A stretch of 64,000 bases of DNA. Origin: Phascolarctos cinereus (lineage: Eukaryota > Chordata > Mammalia > Diprotodontia > Phascolarctidae). The stretch covers positions 14,745,501 through 14,809,500 of the forward strand of contig NW_018343964.1 of the NCBI RefSeq assembly GCF_002099425.1, read 5' to 3'. Made by a program: the position numbers and the translations under genes. How positions within the stretch are numbered: the first letter of the stretch is position 1; each line of letters opens with the position of its first letter. Below, in pieces: positions 33,939 to 46,609 of this stretch. The notes under the pieces were generated by a model that ran no database searches, had not been told where the DNA came from, and worked only from the letters and a program-made list of their open reading frames with translations.

Positions 33939-34052
33939 GGCAATTCATGGTTTTATATTGAATCCTCTTTTTATGTTGTGCTGTGTGCATAGAAATGTTC
34001 TTTTTTGGTGTCTTTTTGTATTTAAGTTCAAAATGAATAAAAATTATATTGA
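33939..34052 (+). pseudogene. Very short processed retrocopy of an mRNA 3' end
   Basis: A 114-base insert is flanked by an exact 16-bp repeat, 'aaaagttgaccattta' (33,923-33,938 and 34,053-34,068). The insert holds AATAAA at 34,036-34,041 and stops 11 bases later, as a cleaved mRNA would. The target is 'tttt|aaaa', the site L1 endonuclease prefers. A separate A tail is hardly visible. The parent gene is not recognised. A truncated unknown SINE is the alternative. Confidence 0.7.
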
Positions 34053-34254
34053 AAAAGTTGACCATTTAACCTGTTGCTCTCAATTGATATCTGAGTCCCT
34101 CATCAGGTGGGAGCAGATCAACGCAAACCTGAAATCTATTCAGCCTAAACCACCTGCATAGCATTCCATCCCAAATGAGGTTTTTCTTTTTCTTTTTCCT
34201 TCCTATTTGAAAGTGGCTTCTGGGACTCTTCCCACCACATTTTCTCTTTACAGT

Positions 34255-34372
34255 CTCAACTGAACAAACATTTGTTGAACATCTGCTCTGTTTAAGGGAT
34301 TCTGCTAGGCATTGGATTAACAAAGACAAAAATAAAAGCTTCCCTTAAAAAGTTTGCATTCAATAGTTCCAT
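34255..34372 (-). mobile_element. L2 LINE 3' end, split by L1
   Basis: 'aacatttgttgaacatctgc' and 'tctgctaggcattggattaa' are reverse-strand L2. The next L2 piece (agcttatattctactgtgtc) is at 39,203-39,225, on the far side of the 4.8-kb L1. Confidence 0.65.
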
Positions 34373-37300
34373 GTCATGTGACCAACAAGATGGAGAACTA
34401 GCCTTTTTCTCCTATGCTCACATTCTCTTAAAACTCTCCAAAATAGGAACTGCATATAAAAAAAAAAGGATTTCAGTTATCTCCCTAGCCTAGGACACCA
34501 AGAACCCTAACAAGATAAATAATTCAATGAACCAATAGCAGAGAAAGCTAAACTATAACCCCTTACTCACTCTCAGCAACCCCCTTCCTCCACTGCCCAC
34601 CATTCAGGGCAGGGCTGCACAAGCTGATCCATGGGGTTGCAATAAAATACAATTTTATTGCTTCTTCCTTCCAGTACTAGGGCAAACAAAAAGCAGAAAC
34701 ATGGACATCAGTGTGGTGCTACGTCAAAGAACTAAGGAATAGAAGGAACTGGGGCAGAATCATGTGTGTATCATCATATGGCACATCACTAAACCTTAGG
34801 GAAAGAACACACCATACAGCTAGGGCCAGTTCTGTTAACCACTCTATCCCTAAGTCACTTGGAACAGAACTCAGGTTGGTGAAACATGGTGGCTTTAAGT
34901 TATAGTCCTTTAGAAAATCAAAATCAAAGGAGAAGGAGCCAGAAAGTGAATAATAAGAGAAAATAAGGTAAAAAGATTAAAATGCCCATAGATCTCAAGA
35001 GGAAAAAAAAACCATTTAAAGATCTTGAGCTTAAGTGGATAACCAACATGGAAGATAACAATAACTGAAGGGAATATGGCTTCTAGATCAGCTGAAAGAG
35101 TCCAGTCATCTACAGATAAGTATTACAAGACAAAGGAAAATGAATCAATACTTGAGGAGATAGAGGAATCTGTAGATTTTCAAAAAAGCAAGTAATTAAA
35201 ACAGGATGTTCCTGAATAATTTATAAAAGAAATAAGAATAATTAAAGCAGAATTTTTGACCTGTACAGCAGCAAGAATTGACAGACTGGAAAAACTTTAA
35301 TCCATGGCGGCAAGTCTCACCTAAGAAACATAAGAGAAAATAATTGGTTGGAAATGTAAATGTATGAAAATAAAGGACAAGGGGGGGGGGGGAAGAAGCA
35401 AAAAGCAATAATGTTACAAGAAAACATGATATACTTATAAGCAAAACATTGATCTTAAAGACAGGATGTGTAGAGACAATTGAAGATTACAAAACTCCCA
35501 GAAGAACACAAGTAAAACCCAAACATCATAATGCAAGAAATAATATAAGAAAGCTCTTTAAAACTTCTGAAAACAGAAAACAAAGTGACAATTGAAAGAA
35601 CCCACATATTGCCTGGGGTTGGGTGGGGGAACAACTCTATCTTAGAAACTCCAAGACACATAAGAATTGAATTTAACAATTTAAATGACAAATACTTTCT
35701 GCTAGGGAGCAGGAGAAATATCTTTAAACATGAAGGAAAGGAAATTTGAATAACAGAAGACTATTCTGCATCCACCAGAAACAGTGGGAGGGAATGGAAT
35801 AATGAGAGCAAAGGAACTCAAAATGCAACCTAAATGATGGACCTTATAAACTTCAGCCTAAACATCAATGAGCAAAGGTGAACATTTGCTAAAAAAGAAA
35901 TGTTCAAAACACTTCTAGAAAGGATACCAGACCTATACAAGTTATTTGACTCTGAAACACCCCAGAAAACAGAAATACAAGAATGGTAAACAAATACAGT
36001 AACCAAGGAGAACAACAAAATAATAACATAGAGATCATTAAGAGGTTTCTTACAAAAAGTAAACAAGGGGGAAAGGGGGAAAGTAGAAACCAAATAGAAA
36101 TGATGGTGGAGAAACAAGCCTGAAACATCATGGACTAAACTTCACAACATCCTGCCTGTAAGTAAATTAATGTTTTGTGGGACTAAACTAAAAAAGGGGA
36201 GGGTGCATAAAAGGGGAGAGGGAAACAAGAAGATGGAGAGGAATATGTGATGACCCTAATCAAGTCCAAGATTAACAATGAAGGGAAAATAATCCCTGTA
36301 GTCCCTCTGGAAGAAGAGAGCTTATAGGAGAATGGGCCCAGAGGCAAAAGAAGGGATGGAAACAAGAAGAACAAGAGGAATTTTTGTTTCAGTGGTGGGA
36401 GTGGGGACCACTGAAGAACAATCCCATGGGGAAACAGATATTTTATAAAGGAAGATAGGAACCTTACAATGGGATTAGGTGGTTAGATCATTCATCTTGT
36501 ATCCAAGAAAAGGGGAATCATAGCTCCTGGGGGCAATTGACACATAGAAGAGGAGAGGGGAGACTGTATGGCAAAAGTGAAAAAATTAGCATGAGGAGAG
36601 GAAAGGTTAACAATAAACTATACAATCAGCACCACAGGAAAATTCCTACCACAAGGCAATAACCTCTGTTTCACTTTGTATTTCTAAGAGTGAGGCACAG
36701 TAGAAAAAGGGAGCCAGGGAGCAGGTTCTACAAGGTAATAACAGAAACTATTCAGAACAGGGAACCCAAAATAGAAGCTTTAATTCTATAAGAAATACAG
36801 AAACTAAAGAAAGATTAAATAAATATGAGCACCATTAATCAAAAAATCAAAGTCTAGTCTAGTGAGAAAGAGAAGATAAATAAATTAAGAAAATGAGGAA
36901 CTGTGTAAAATGAAAATGAGTGGGAAAAGCATGAAAAACAAAGTTTTGAAAACAAAATAAGTTGAAGGTAAGGAGAGGAAAGAAAATTTTACTTAACCAA
37001 GAGGCAAAAGAAGAAGGGAAGAATTAAACAATTAGATAAATGGAGGAAATTTAAAAGAACCTATAAGTGAAGTAAAACTCTGAAACTAGGAAATAGGGTA
37101 ACAAATGGAGGAGAGGAAGGGTTGGGGATAAGAGGAAGAGAGACAGTGGGAATTGGATTGCCTTAAAATAGGGTAAAATAAAAGAAGAGACAAAGCTAAA
37201 AGAATATTCAGTTCTCATGGCTGCCCCATGACAATATAATAAAACTGACAATACAGGTACTACTGAAGTTAATTTATGGTTTTAATGCTATGTAAAATTA

Positions 37301-37469
37301 TTAAAAGGATACTTAAAAGATTTTGATAAAATAACTAAATTTATTTGAAAAATGAAAGATCTAGAATATCAAGGGAAATTATGAAAAGTAGGGACAATAG
37401 GATAATATAGCACTTGCAGACCTCAAACTGTATTATAAAGCAGCAGTTATCAAAATCATCTGGTATTGA

Positions 37470-37501
37470 TCTTAAAGAGAGAGAGAGAGAGAGAGAGAGA
37501 A
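37470..37501. repeat. (GA)n within the L1
   Basis: About 26 bases of GA inside ORF2 sequence. A G run of 12 lies at about 35,380 in the same element. Confidence 0.9.
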
Positions 37502-37956
37502 TCAATGAACTAGACAAGGGACAATAAAAAACAATGAAAATCAATAAGCAAGCATTCAATAAATCAGAAAATATAAATTACTTCTAAGAGAATTCCCTAT
37601 TTGATTAAAACAAATCCAGGAAAACCGGAAAGCAGTTTGGTAGAAATTAGGCTTAGACTAATACCTTAGATATATTCCATGATACATTCTAAATGGATAC
37701 ATGATATTAATATTAAAGATCAGACCATAAAAAAAATTTAAAAGAGAAGCAGATCATATACCGAGCAATGGGTAGGAGGTGTGTTACTAAAGAAACAAGG
37801 GATAGAAGCAATTACAGAAGATAAATAATCTGATTACATGAAAATAAAGAGCTTCTCCACAAACAAAATTAATACAGCTAGGATACAAAGGGAAGCAGTG
37901 GAACATGAAAAAAACATCTGTGTCAAATTTCTCTTATAAGGGTTTAGTATCTCAGA

Positions 37957-37990
<34 letters not shown>

Positions 37991-38223
37991 CATATATACA
38001 CACACATAGAGTGTGTGTATGTATTTATACATGTATTTTTAAATGTTTAAATAAAGATTAAAAAGTGATTCTCTCCCATCTTCCCCATTCCCCTCCCAGA
38101 CACCCCCAATTCCCTTGAAATGGTTTCATTGTCTGAGTCTTAGAGAAAGAACCAAGAAATATATCCAGAGTTTCTTGGATCACTAGGCATAGTAGAACAT
38201 AAACTTCTTTTTCAAAAAAATCC

Positions 38224-38287
<64 letters not shown>

Positions 38288-38300
38288 CATACATATATGG
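37957..38300. repeat. (TATC)n and (TA)n microsatellites within the L1
   Basis: TATC units at 37,960-37,991, TA/CA units to about 38,030, then a TA run of about 60 bases at 38,225-38,285. The intervening 38,040-38,220 is not L1-like and may be a small insert. Confidence 0.9.
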
Positions 38301-39324
38301 CCAAAAACCATTCCCAATAGGTAAGTGATATGAAGAAATACAATTTCTTCAAAAGAAGAATTAACAAACTATTAATAACCATATAAAAGAATTCTCTAAA
38401 TCACTAATAATAAGAGAAATACAAATCAAACAACTCTGAGGTTTCGCTTCACACTCTGCAAATTAGCAAAGATGACAAAAGATTAGAATAATCAATATTG
38501 GAAGGGTTATGGTAAAATAGGCACACATCATTTGGGGAATTATGAATCTGTAGAATCATTTGGAAATCAATTTGGACTTTGCAAATAAAATGGGTTAAAA
38601 TGTCCACTCACTTTGACCCAGGAATTTTACTACTAATCTTACATCCCAAGGAGGTCATTGTTTTAAAAAAAAAAATCGCCACATACACCAAAATATTTAT
38701 AGCAGTACTCTTTGTTATGGCAAAAAAAATTGGAAACAAAGTAGATGCCCATCAGTTGGAGAATGGTTATACAAACTATTGGACATGAATGTAATGGAAT
38801 ATTACTGTGTTGTAAGAAATGATTAATGTGATGAACAGAGAAGCATGGACAAAATGATGCAGAGTGAGGTAAACGGGCAAGAAAACAACATACACAAAGA
38901 CTGCAATAATTTAAATGAAAAGAACAACCACAAAATTAATCAAAAGTTAATGTTGCATAATTATGATGAACAAACAAGGCTCAAAGGAAGACATATGAGG
39001 TCCATAAATATTGTACGCTGCACATGTTTTCGTATTTTTTCAATATATTGATCAATTGTGCAAAGTTTTTCCCTTTTGTTTTTAAAAATACTATTTGTTG
39101 TATAGGATGACTCTTTGGGAGATAAATGGGGAATGATACTGGGGAAAAGTGTGATGATGTTTTTTAAAAGGACATCAATAAAAATGGATTTAAAAAAAAG
39201 AAGCTTATATTCTACTGTGTCCTGTGGTACAAGCAACTGTGGACATTTTTTCTTGGTCTTTCTAATAAGACTCAGATAGTGAAATCATTGCAGGGGAATT
39301 GGGGTGAGGGGAAAAGAGTTGCTT

Positions 39325-40556
39325 TTTATCTTTATTTTTAATTTTTATTTTTAATTAAATTAGTTAAATTAATTAAATTAAAAATAAATATTTTTATTTA
39401 ATTTTTATAATTTTGAGTTCCAAATTCTCTCTCTCCCTTCAGCCCCTCCCTCACCCTTTGAGAAGATACGCAATATATCAGTTATACATGTGAAGTAATG
39501 CAAAACATTATTTCCATATTAGCCATGTCGGGAAAAAAAAATGGCAAGAAAAACAAAGGAAGTGAAAAAAAGTATGCTTCAACCTCCTCTTAGAGTTCAT
39601 CAGTTCTCCCCTTGGAGGAGAATAGAATTTTTTTTATCATGGGTCTTTTGGAATTTTCTTGGATCATTGTCTTGATCAGGGTAGCTAAGTCTTTCACAGT
39701 TGATCATCCTTAAAAAATGCTGTTGCTCTGTACAATGTTCTACTGGTTCTGTTTATTTCACTATGCGTCAGTTCATTTAAGTCTTTCCAGGTTTTTCTGA
39801 AACCATCCTGTTGTCATTTCTTATAGCCTAATAGTAGTAGTTGTTGTTGTTATTGTTCTGTTGTTTCAAACTCTTCATGACCCCACTTAGGGTCCTTGGA
39901 AAAGTTACTGGAGTGATTTGCCATTTCCTTCTCCAGCTCTTCTAACAAATGAGGAAAATAAAGTTAAGTAGCCTTCCTGGAATCACACAGCTAAGTAAGT
40001 GTCTAAGGACAGATTTGAACTTACAAAGATGAGTCTTCCTGACTCCAGGCCCAGCCCTCTATCCACTGTACCATACCCATAGCACAATAGTATTCCATCA
40101 CAATCATATTCCACAGCTTATTCAGCCATTTCCCAATTGATGGGTATCTCCTCAATCTCTTTGACAGCACAAGAAAGAGCTGCTATAAATATTTTCTTTG
40201 ATCTCTTTGGGATACAGAGCTAGTAATGCTATTACTGGGTCAAAGAGTATGCACAGTTTTATAGCCCTCTTTACACATAGCTCCAGATTATTCTTCTAAA
40301 TAGTTCGACCAGTTCACAACTCCACCAACAATGCATTAGTGTGTCAATTTTTCCACTGCCCTGCCAACATTTATCATTTGCCTTTTCTGTCATGTTAGCC
40401 AGTCTTATAGGAATGAGGTAGTACCTCAGAGTTGTTTTAATTTGCATTTCTCTAATTAGTAGTGATTTAGAGCACTTTTTCACATGACCATTAATAGCTT
40501 TCATTTCTTCTTCTGAAAACTGCCTGTTCATATTCTTTGATCATTTATCAATAGGG
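39325..40556 (-). mobile_element. L1, 5'-truncated, split by a Mar1
   Basis: AT-rich 3' end at the left, then the reverse strand of the 3' UTR and ORF2 C-terminus ('ggtttttctgaaaccatcct', 'gtattccatcacaatcatat', 'cccaattgatgggtatctcc') to 'atttatcaatagggaaatgg'. Confidence 0.88.
39837..40078 (-). repeat. Mar1-type SINE with 14-bp target duplication
   Basis: Inserted into the L1. Flanked by 'atagcctaatagta' (39,823-39,836) and 'atagcacaatagta' (40,079-40,092), 12 of 14 matching. Tail 'gttgttgttattgttctgtt' on the left, head on the right. Confidence 0.92.
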
Positions 40557-40609
40557 AAATGGCTCTCTTTATATCTTACTTCTCTTCCAGAGAATAGACT
40601 GGGAAGGAA

Positions 40610-41447
40610 TATAGTGGCTGTTCAGTTCTCTGGAAGTAGCTGTGTCTTGCATCTTCAGTGTCATACTTGACTCCATACTTGCACTCATTCCACATAGCCA
40701 ATCTATTGCCAAATCTTGTTGTTCTTCCTTTGAACTACCCTTCTTTCCACTCACACAGCCACTGCCCCAATACAGGTCCTCATCCACCCAGACAGTTGGA
40801 AATAACCTGTTTGTTTGTCTCCCTGATTTAAATCTCCAGACACTCCAGTCCATCATTTACTCAGCTACCAAGGTGATCTTCCTACAATGCAAGTCTGACC
40901 TTGTCAGGCCCTCCTAGTGAATAAACTCCAGTGGTTCCCTATTACCTCCTAGATCAAGTATAAAATCTTCTGTTTGGCTTTTAACCTGACCCCTTCCTGT
41001 CTTTCTAGTTTTTTACACTTCACTCCTCCCATCTTTGTACTCTACGATCTAACAAAATGAGCCTTCTTGTTCTTACTCACACAGGACACTCCATCTTTCA
41101 GTTCCGTATCTTTTCTTGAGCCATCCTCCATGCCTAAAATGTTCTCCCTCTTCCCCTCTACTTCTTGGCTTTGCTGGCTTTCTTCACAACTCAGCTCAAA
41201 TCTCATGTTCTGTTAGAGGCCTATCTCTGCCCTCCCCACCCCAATCTAGTATCTTCCCCTGAAGACAGTCTCTTATTTACACTGAATATAGAAAGTTGTT
41301 CACATGCTGTCTCCTCTATTATAATGTGAGCTCTTTGATAGCAGGGACTGTATTTGGCCTTTCTCTGTATAGATAGCAATTAGCACAGTGCTTGACATAC
41401 AGTAAATGCTTAATAATTGCTCACTAACTGATTGACTGTGCAACCCT
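40610..41447 (+). mobile_element. L2 LINE, ORF2 end and 3' end
   Basis: About 840 bases in L2 order: the part coding for 'HSQSIAKSCCSSFELPFF' (40,695-40,750), 'gtgatcttcctacaatgcaa' (40,873), 'ccagtggttccctattacct' (40,928), 'gagctctttgatagcaggga' (41,328) and 'acagtaaatgcttaataatt' (41,399). Confidence 0.85.
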
Positions 41448-41600
41448 GGGCAAGTCACTGAAACTCTCAGGGCCCTAGGCAACTCTTTGGGAATACAAAT
41501 TGCAGATTAGCTACTAACTGTGCATTGGTAGAGGGAAATTCCTTAGTGGGAGTTTCCTATTCCAATGAAATCACAGATCTAAACTGAAAAAAAAAATTCC
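41448..41600 (+). repeat. MIR-like SINE, alternative 3' type
   Basis: 'gcaaccctgggcaagtcact', 'gaatacaaattgcagattag', 'ggagtttcctattccaatga' and an A run. This is a further tail type on the same SINE core, inserted at the end of the L2. Confidence 0.65.
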
Positions 41601-41714
41601 CACTATCTACAAAAGTAGATTGCACACAGGAGCCATTCAGTAAATTTTGGATTAAATTAAATCTAGCATGTCAAAATGTCATTGGATCCTAAAATTCCTT
41701 GTCATTGGGGTTTC

Positions 41715-42100
41715 AGACATTTAATACACTGTTGGTGGAGAGAGATGTGGCAATAACAATAAGTCACAATCAGACTTTTCAAATCCATGATTCCATTGGT
41801 AGGACTTTATCTTAACATTTGAAAGATATCCTATAAAGGACGTACACGTGCAAAAATATTGATACTGTCTATATTTATAATTGCAAAAAATTAGGAACAA
41901 ATATGCCTCCAAATTGGAGAATGGTTGAATAATTATGGCATATTAATGTAATAGAATACTATAGTGCTATAAAAAAGGACACATATAAAAAAAGACATGT
42001 ATAAACCATACAAGAAAATACAGAGAGATCTATATGAAGTGATGAAGTGATATCAGTAGAACCGGACCTATTGACATATTGACAACTGTATTTTTAATTA
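41715..42100 (+). mobile_element. L1 ORF2 C-terminal fragment, old
   Basis: 'aattggagaatggttgaata' and 'aatgtaatagaatactatag' match the ORF2 C-terminus with many changes. Confidence 0.7.
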
Positions 42101-42127
42101 AAATAGAAAAGCCAGAAGGAAGGAAAT

Positions 42128-42368
42128 AAGCATTTATTAAATATTTATTATGTGCCAGGCAATATTATTTCATTTTATCCTCAATGCAATTCTAGAAAGT
42201 AGTTGATATTACTATGCTCATTTTATAATTGGGGTAACTAAGTCACATAAAACTTAAGTGACTTGCCCAAGGTTATACAGCTAGTATGTATCTGAGGCTG
42301 GATTTGAACTTGGATCTTCCTGACTCCAGGTCCAGCCAGCACTTTATCCACTGTGCCACCTAACTGCA
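42128..42368 (-). repeat. L2 tip and MIR/tRNA-headed SINE
   Basis: 'tattatgtgccaggcaatat' (L2/MIR), then 'cttaagtgacttgcccaagg' and the head 'ccactgtgccacctaactgc'. 42,369-42,742 is unassigned. Confidence 0.65.
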
Positions 42369-42742
42369 TCTTCAGTGCAACTTCTGACAGAAATTGAAGG
42401 GGGCATAAAACAAAAGAGCTTTTGCTTGTTTATAGTTCATTGATTTAATTCTATCCTGTTCAATGCTAACAATTCTATGAAAATTTTATTCCTTAGTTTA
42501 TGTGTTTATTTATTATTTGTTCTTCTTGATGGTTATTAAGTTTATAATAATTTTAATTGCCCCTGTTGTCCAATATTATAACTATTCTTTACAGCTATGT
42601 GTCTTCTGAAAATTTGACATGCCTGCCATGGATATTCTTTTAGGAGGCTGACAAAGTTATTCTAACCTCAAGTATCTAGAGGAAGAAAATTCCTGACCCA
42701 ACGTGAGAAAAAGGTATGTATAAAAAACCAAGGTTTACTTAA

Positions 42743-42967
42743 TAGGGGGCTGGGTCTGGAGTCAGGAAGACCTGAGTTCAAATGTGACCTCGGACACTTA
42801 CTAGCTACATGAGCCTGGGCAAGTCACTTAACCCTGTTTGCCTCAGTTTCCTCATCTGTAAAATGAGCTGGAGAAGGAAATGGCAAACCACTCTCATATC
42901 TTTGCCAAGAAAACCCCAAATGAGGTCACGAGGAGTTGGATATGAAAAATGACTGAACAACAGCAAT
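42743..42967 (+). repeat. Mar1-type SINE, head shortened
   Basis: 'gggtctggagtcaggaagac', box B, 'gagctggagaaggaaatggc' and end 'gactgaacaacagc'. Confidence 0.92.
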
Positions 42968-43319
42968 AAAGGATATAGTGGTTAAACACATGGTCAATAC
43001 CTGTCACGAAAGACCAGACCCACTAATAGTTGTGATTAGCCAATGGCCTTCTTTTGTCATCCCCCCATAATGAAGCTGCTCTAGATTTTACAGTAGCCAG
43101 TGCAAATGAGTTCAAGGTACCTGGAATTGCTCTGAAGATAAGAGCACTTGGTTTATGTGGCGAGAGGCATGTCTGTTTTATCTTTTACAACCTTGTTCTT
43201 CTGGCTAGTTTCTTCCCTCCTCTATTTCACAACCTTGTTATTCTTGCACCCCGCTAGTTAAATTCTTTCTTTGCCAAGTGCCCTCAGACTACGTGTGACA
43301 GTAGGAGCTGCTGCAGGAT
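42968..43319. other. Unassigned DNA
   Basis: No repeat or gene recognised. The 67-codon frame at 43,054-43,257 has no motif. Confidence 0.45.
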
Positions 43320-43387
43320 CTAGCTAAAGCCTTGGTCCAAGTCACTGATAGGAGTGTTTAACATAACGGGACCAAGGACAATCAATC

Positions 43388-43580
43388 AATTAACAAACAC
43401 TGCTTAAACACTTACCATGTCCCAGGCACTATGCTAAGTCTTGGGGATGCAAAGAAAGGCAAAAACAGCCCTTGCTCTCAAGGAACTCACAGTCTAGTGG
43501 GGGAGACAATGTGCAAATATAGAGATAAATACAAGCCACATTATAGAGCAGATGGAAGGTAATCTTAGATGGGAAGACCT
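43388..43580 (-). mobile_element. L2 LINE 3' end
   Basis: 'gtcccaggcactatgctaag' and 'aaggaactcacagtctagtg' are reverse-strand L2. Confidence 0.75.
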
Positions 43581-43689
43581 TCCTCCAGTTTGATGTGTGT
43601 TTATTAATCACTACCCTTTGGGTACGGTCATTTTCCCTCCAGCCTTCCCTAACTTTCTGGACTTCAAGACCATTCCTCTGGAGGCAGGT

Positions 43690-43850
43690 TTCCCACCCCT
43701 CACTTTCCTGTTCCCTTTTGTGTGTTGTCTTCCCCTCCCCACCATTAGAATCTCAACCCCTTGAGGTCATGGATTGTCTTTCTTTTTGCTTGTATTTGTA
43801 TATGCTTAGTATGGTGCCTGACACGTAGTTAATACTTAATAAATTCTTAT
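43690..43850 (+). mobile_element. L2 LINE 3' end
   Basis: 'ccattagaatctcaacccct', 'gaggtcatggattgtctttc' and 'ttaatacttaataaattct'. It is inverted relative to the L2 piece before it. Confidence 0.7.
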
Positions 43851-44045
43851 TTCCTTCCTTCCTCCTTTCTTCTTTCCTCCTTCCCTCCCTCCCTCCATTC
43901 CTCCCTTCCTTTCTCCCTCCCTCCCCCTCTTCCTTTCCTTCTTTCCTACTGTCCTTCCTATGTTCCTTCCTTCCTCCTTTCTTCTCCTTCCTCCTTCCTT
44001 CTCTTTGCTCCCTCCCTCATTTCCTTCCTACTTTCCTTCCTTTCT
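43850..44045. repeat. (CCTT)n pyrimidine tract
   Basis: About 190 bases of nearly pure CT on the plus strand. Confidence 0.95.
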
Positions 44046-44639
44046 TCCACTAATTCCAAGCCAATCTAATACTATGCATTATCATTTAGCCCTAACCCAT
44101 ATTTCACCATTTTATCCGCAAGGATCACAAGAGAGCCTTTGTCAAATACCTTTATAAAATCTAGCTACAGCATTTGCTATGTCTACAGCATTCCCCTCTT
44201 CAAACAGATTGGTAAACCTCTCAAAAAAAATAAAATTATTTAAGGTTTGCTATGACCTGCTCTTGATGAATCCATGCAGACTCCTAGCAATTGCTTCTTT
44301 CTTTTCTAAATGCTTACAAATCATCTTTCTAATAACACATTCTTGAATTTTCCAGGAGTTGAAGTTATTTGCTGGTCTACAGTTTGAAAAATATACCCTA
44401 TTCCCTTCACTGAAAATCTGAACATTTTCCCATCTCCTATCCTCCATGATTTTTTTCTTTAAAAAATTGTTGGCGCCTTATTTTTATACCATAAGCACTT
44501 CCACTTTACCTCTCACCACCCCTTTGGAAACCTCTCAACTGACATAGAATTCGTCAGCATATGCAACATTAGGCATCAATGTATTTCACCATCTGTCTTC
44601 TCCACCATGATTTTTCTAAGATCACCAAAAATGTCTCAG

Positions 44640-44762
44640 ATAACCAAAATTGTAGTACAGTAGAAAGAGCACTGCCTCTGGAATCAGAACTGTAAAATGG
44701 GGAAAGGGGTTGGACTCAATGGCCTCTGGGGTCCCTTCCACCTCTAGGTGTATGATCCTCAA
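44640..44762 (+). repeat. MIR-like SINE with internal loss
   Basis: 'agtacagtagaaagagcact' joins directly to 'tgtaaaatggggaaaggggt', so the box-B half is missing. 44,461-44,639 is unassigned. Confidence 0.6.
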
Positions 44763-45719
44763 ATGATAAAACAGTCAAGACAGCATTGTAAACAACTATG
44801 TATAAACAAGCTAGAAATAGAATAAATTGAAAATAATCAACAGAGGGAAGACACTAAAATTAAGAAAGATTGGAGAAAGCTTCCTGTCAAAGGTAATATT
44901 TTAGCTGGAATTTGAAGGAAGCCAGGAGGTGGAGATGGGAGGGTGAGCATTCACCAGTGACAGCCAACGAAAATGCCCTTCTTTCAAGATGGGAGTTTCT
45001 TGTTTGAGGAACAGCAAGGAGACTAGTGGCATTGAGTGTAAGGTATAAGAAGACTGGAAAGGTTGGGTTGGGGGCAGGTTATAAAGAGTGTTGAATGCTG
45101 AAAGAAGATTTTCTATTGATCCTGGAGACGATAGGGAGCTACTGGAGTTTCTTGAGTAGCAATATGATGTGGTCGGAACTGTGCATTGGAAAGATCACTT
45201 TGACAGCAGAGTGGAGGGTTGACTAGAATGGGGAGAGATCTGAGGTGAGGAGACCCAACAGCAGGCTTTCACAATAGTCCAGGCATGAGGGAGTGAAGGC
45301 CTGCAACTAGGATGGTGGCAATGTCAGAGGAGAGAAGGGGGCATATATGAGAGATGTTTCAAAGGTAAAATCTTTGGCAACAAATTAGATATGAGGAATG
45401 AGAGAGAGTGAGGGGTTGAGGATGACACCTAGGTTGGAAACCTGAGTGACTGGGAGGGTGACTGAGAAGATGGTGGTATCCTCAATAATAGGAAAGTTAG
45501 GAAGAGGGAAGAGTTTTAGGGGAAAGATATTAAGTTCAATTTCGGATACATTGAGTTTAAGAAGTCCATGGGACACATAGTTTAAGATGTTCGATAAACA
45601 GTTAGAGATGCCAGACTAGATAGAGATTAAGGCTGGATAAATGGCTTTGAGAATCATTAGCACAGAGATGATCACTGAATCCACGGGAGCTGATGAGATC
45701 ATCAAGCAAAATAGTCAGC

Positions 45720-46025
45720 CAATAAGTATTAATTAAGCACCTACTAGGTGCTAGGTACTATACTAATTACTGGGGATACAGAGGAAGGTAAAAGACAGTC
45801 CCTAACCTCAAGAAGCTCACAGTCTAATGGAAGAGATAATATACAAACAAGATATAGACAAGATAACTTGGAAATAATTAGCAGAGGTAAGGCACTAGAA
45901 TTAAGAGGGATGGGGGGAAACTTCTTGTAATAATGGGGATTTTAGCTAGAACCTGAAGGAAGACAGAGAAGCTAAGAGGTGGAGATGAGGAGAGAGAGCA
46001 TTCCTGGGGTGGGAGAGAGCAAGTG
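45720..46025 (-). mobile_element. Second L2 3' fragment nested in the long L2
   Basis: The L2 3' end pattern starts again ('agcacctactaggtgctagg', 'caagaagctcacagtctaat') between two adjoining ORF2 parts of the outer L2. Confidence 0.75.
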
Positions 46026-46260
46026 AAAATGCTCAGGGCTCCTAGTTAACTGGCATGATCTGGATGGAGAGCCAGCAAAAGAGGCTAAGAAGGAACAGTT
46101 GGATGGGTAGGGGAAGAATCAAGAATGGAGCAGTGCCCCAAAAACCTGGAAAGAAGAGAATATCAGGAAGAGGTTGATTCATAGTGAAAGACTGCAAAGA
46201 GGTCCAGAAAGATGAGGACTGAGAAAAAGCCATTAGATCTGGCAGCTAAGAGATCACTGA

Positions 46261-46419
46261 GGGGGCAGCTAGATGAGGCACAGTGGATAGAGCATTGGCC
46301 CTGGAGTCAGGAGGACTTGAGTTCAAATGTGACTTCAGACACTTATTAGCTGTGTAAACCTGGGCAAGTCACTTAACCCCAATTGCCAGAAAGAGGAAGA
46401 GGAAGAGAAAGAGGAGGAG
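46261..46419 (+). repeat. WSINE-like SINE with purine tail, in the long L2
   Basis: Flanked by 'agatcactga' (46,251-46,260) and 'aaatcactga' (46,420-46,429). After 'ccccaattgcc' the tail is 'agaaagaggaagaggaagag' and onward, which is GA-rich instead of poly-A. Confidence 0.9.
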
Positions 46420-46609
46420 AAATCACTGATAATGTTGGAAAGAGCAGTTTCAGTTGATTGATAAAATCAGAAGCCATATTGTAGAAAGTTAAGAAAAGAG
46501 TAATAGGAAAAAAATGGAAGCATCGACTGTTAGATGGCCTTCAAAAGGAGTTAAGCCACAAAAGGAGGAGAGATAAGCATTGGAGATGGAAAGGTCAAGT
46601 GAAGGTGTT

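Larger units (their letters stand above)
34373..39202 (+). mobile_element. L1 with a large internal deletion, 4.8 kb
   Basis: It begins with an L1 5' region ('caacaagatggagaactagc', 34,387) and continues with an A-rich part that has ORF1-like order to about 35,800. Next is a purine-rich spacer with no frames (35,830-37,190). It then joins ORF2 near the end of reverse transcriptase ('agatctagaatatcaaggga', 37,357) and runs to the ORF2 C-terminus and a 3' UTR ending 'catcaataaaaatggattt' plus A's. Endonuclease and most of reverse transcriptase are absent. The flanks show a worn, possible target duplication. It is old and full of stops. Confidence 0.75.
43320..44460 (-). mobile_element. CR1/L3 LINE split by L2 fragments and a microsatellite
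   Basis: 43,320-43,382 on the minus strand codes for the 'LFNTLLSVTW' part (LFNIFINDL region). 44,050-44,460 codes for the upstream part, including a 65-codon stretch (44,250-44,447) with LEKKEAIARSLHGFIKSRS, matching the 'L.KEAVITKSQHGFTK.RS' motif of CR1 ORF2. The ~670 bases between are later DNA. Confidence 0.72.

Noticed and set aside
35381-35392. G run that might form a quadruplex
   Set aside because: A single mononucleotide run within a decayed L1; more likely slippage or a sequencing artefact.
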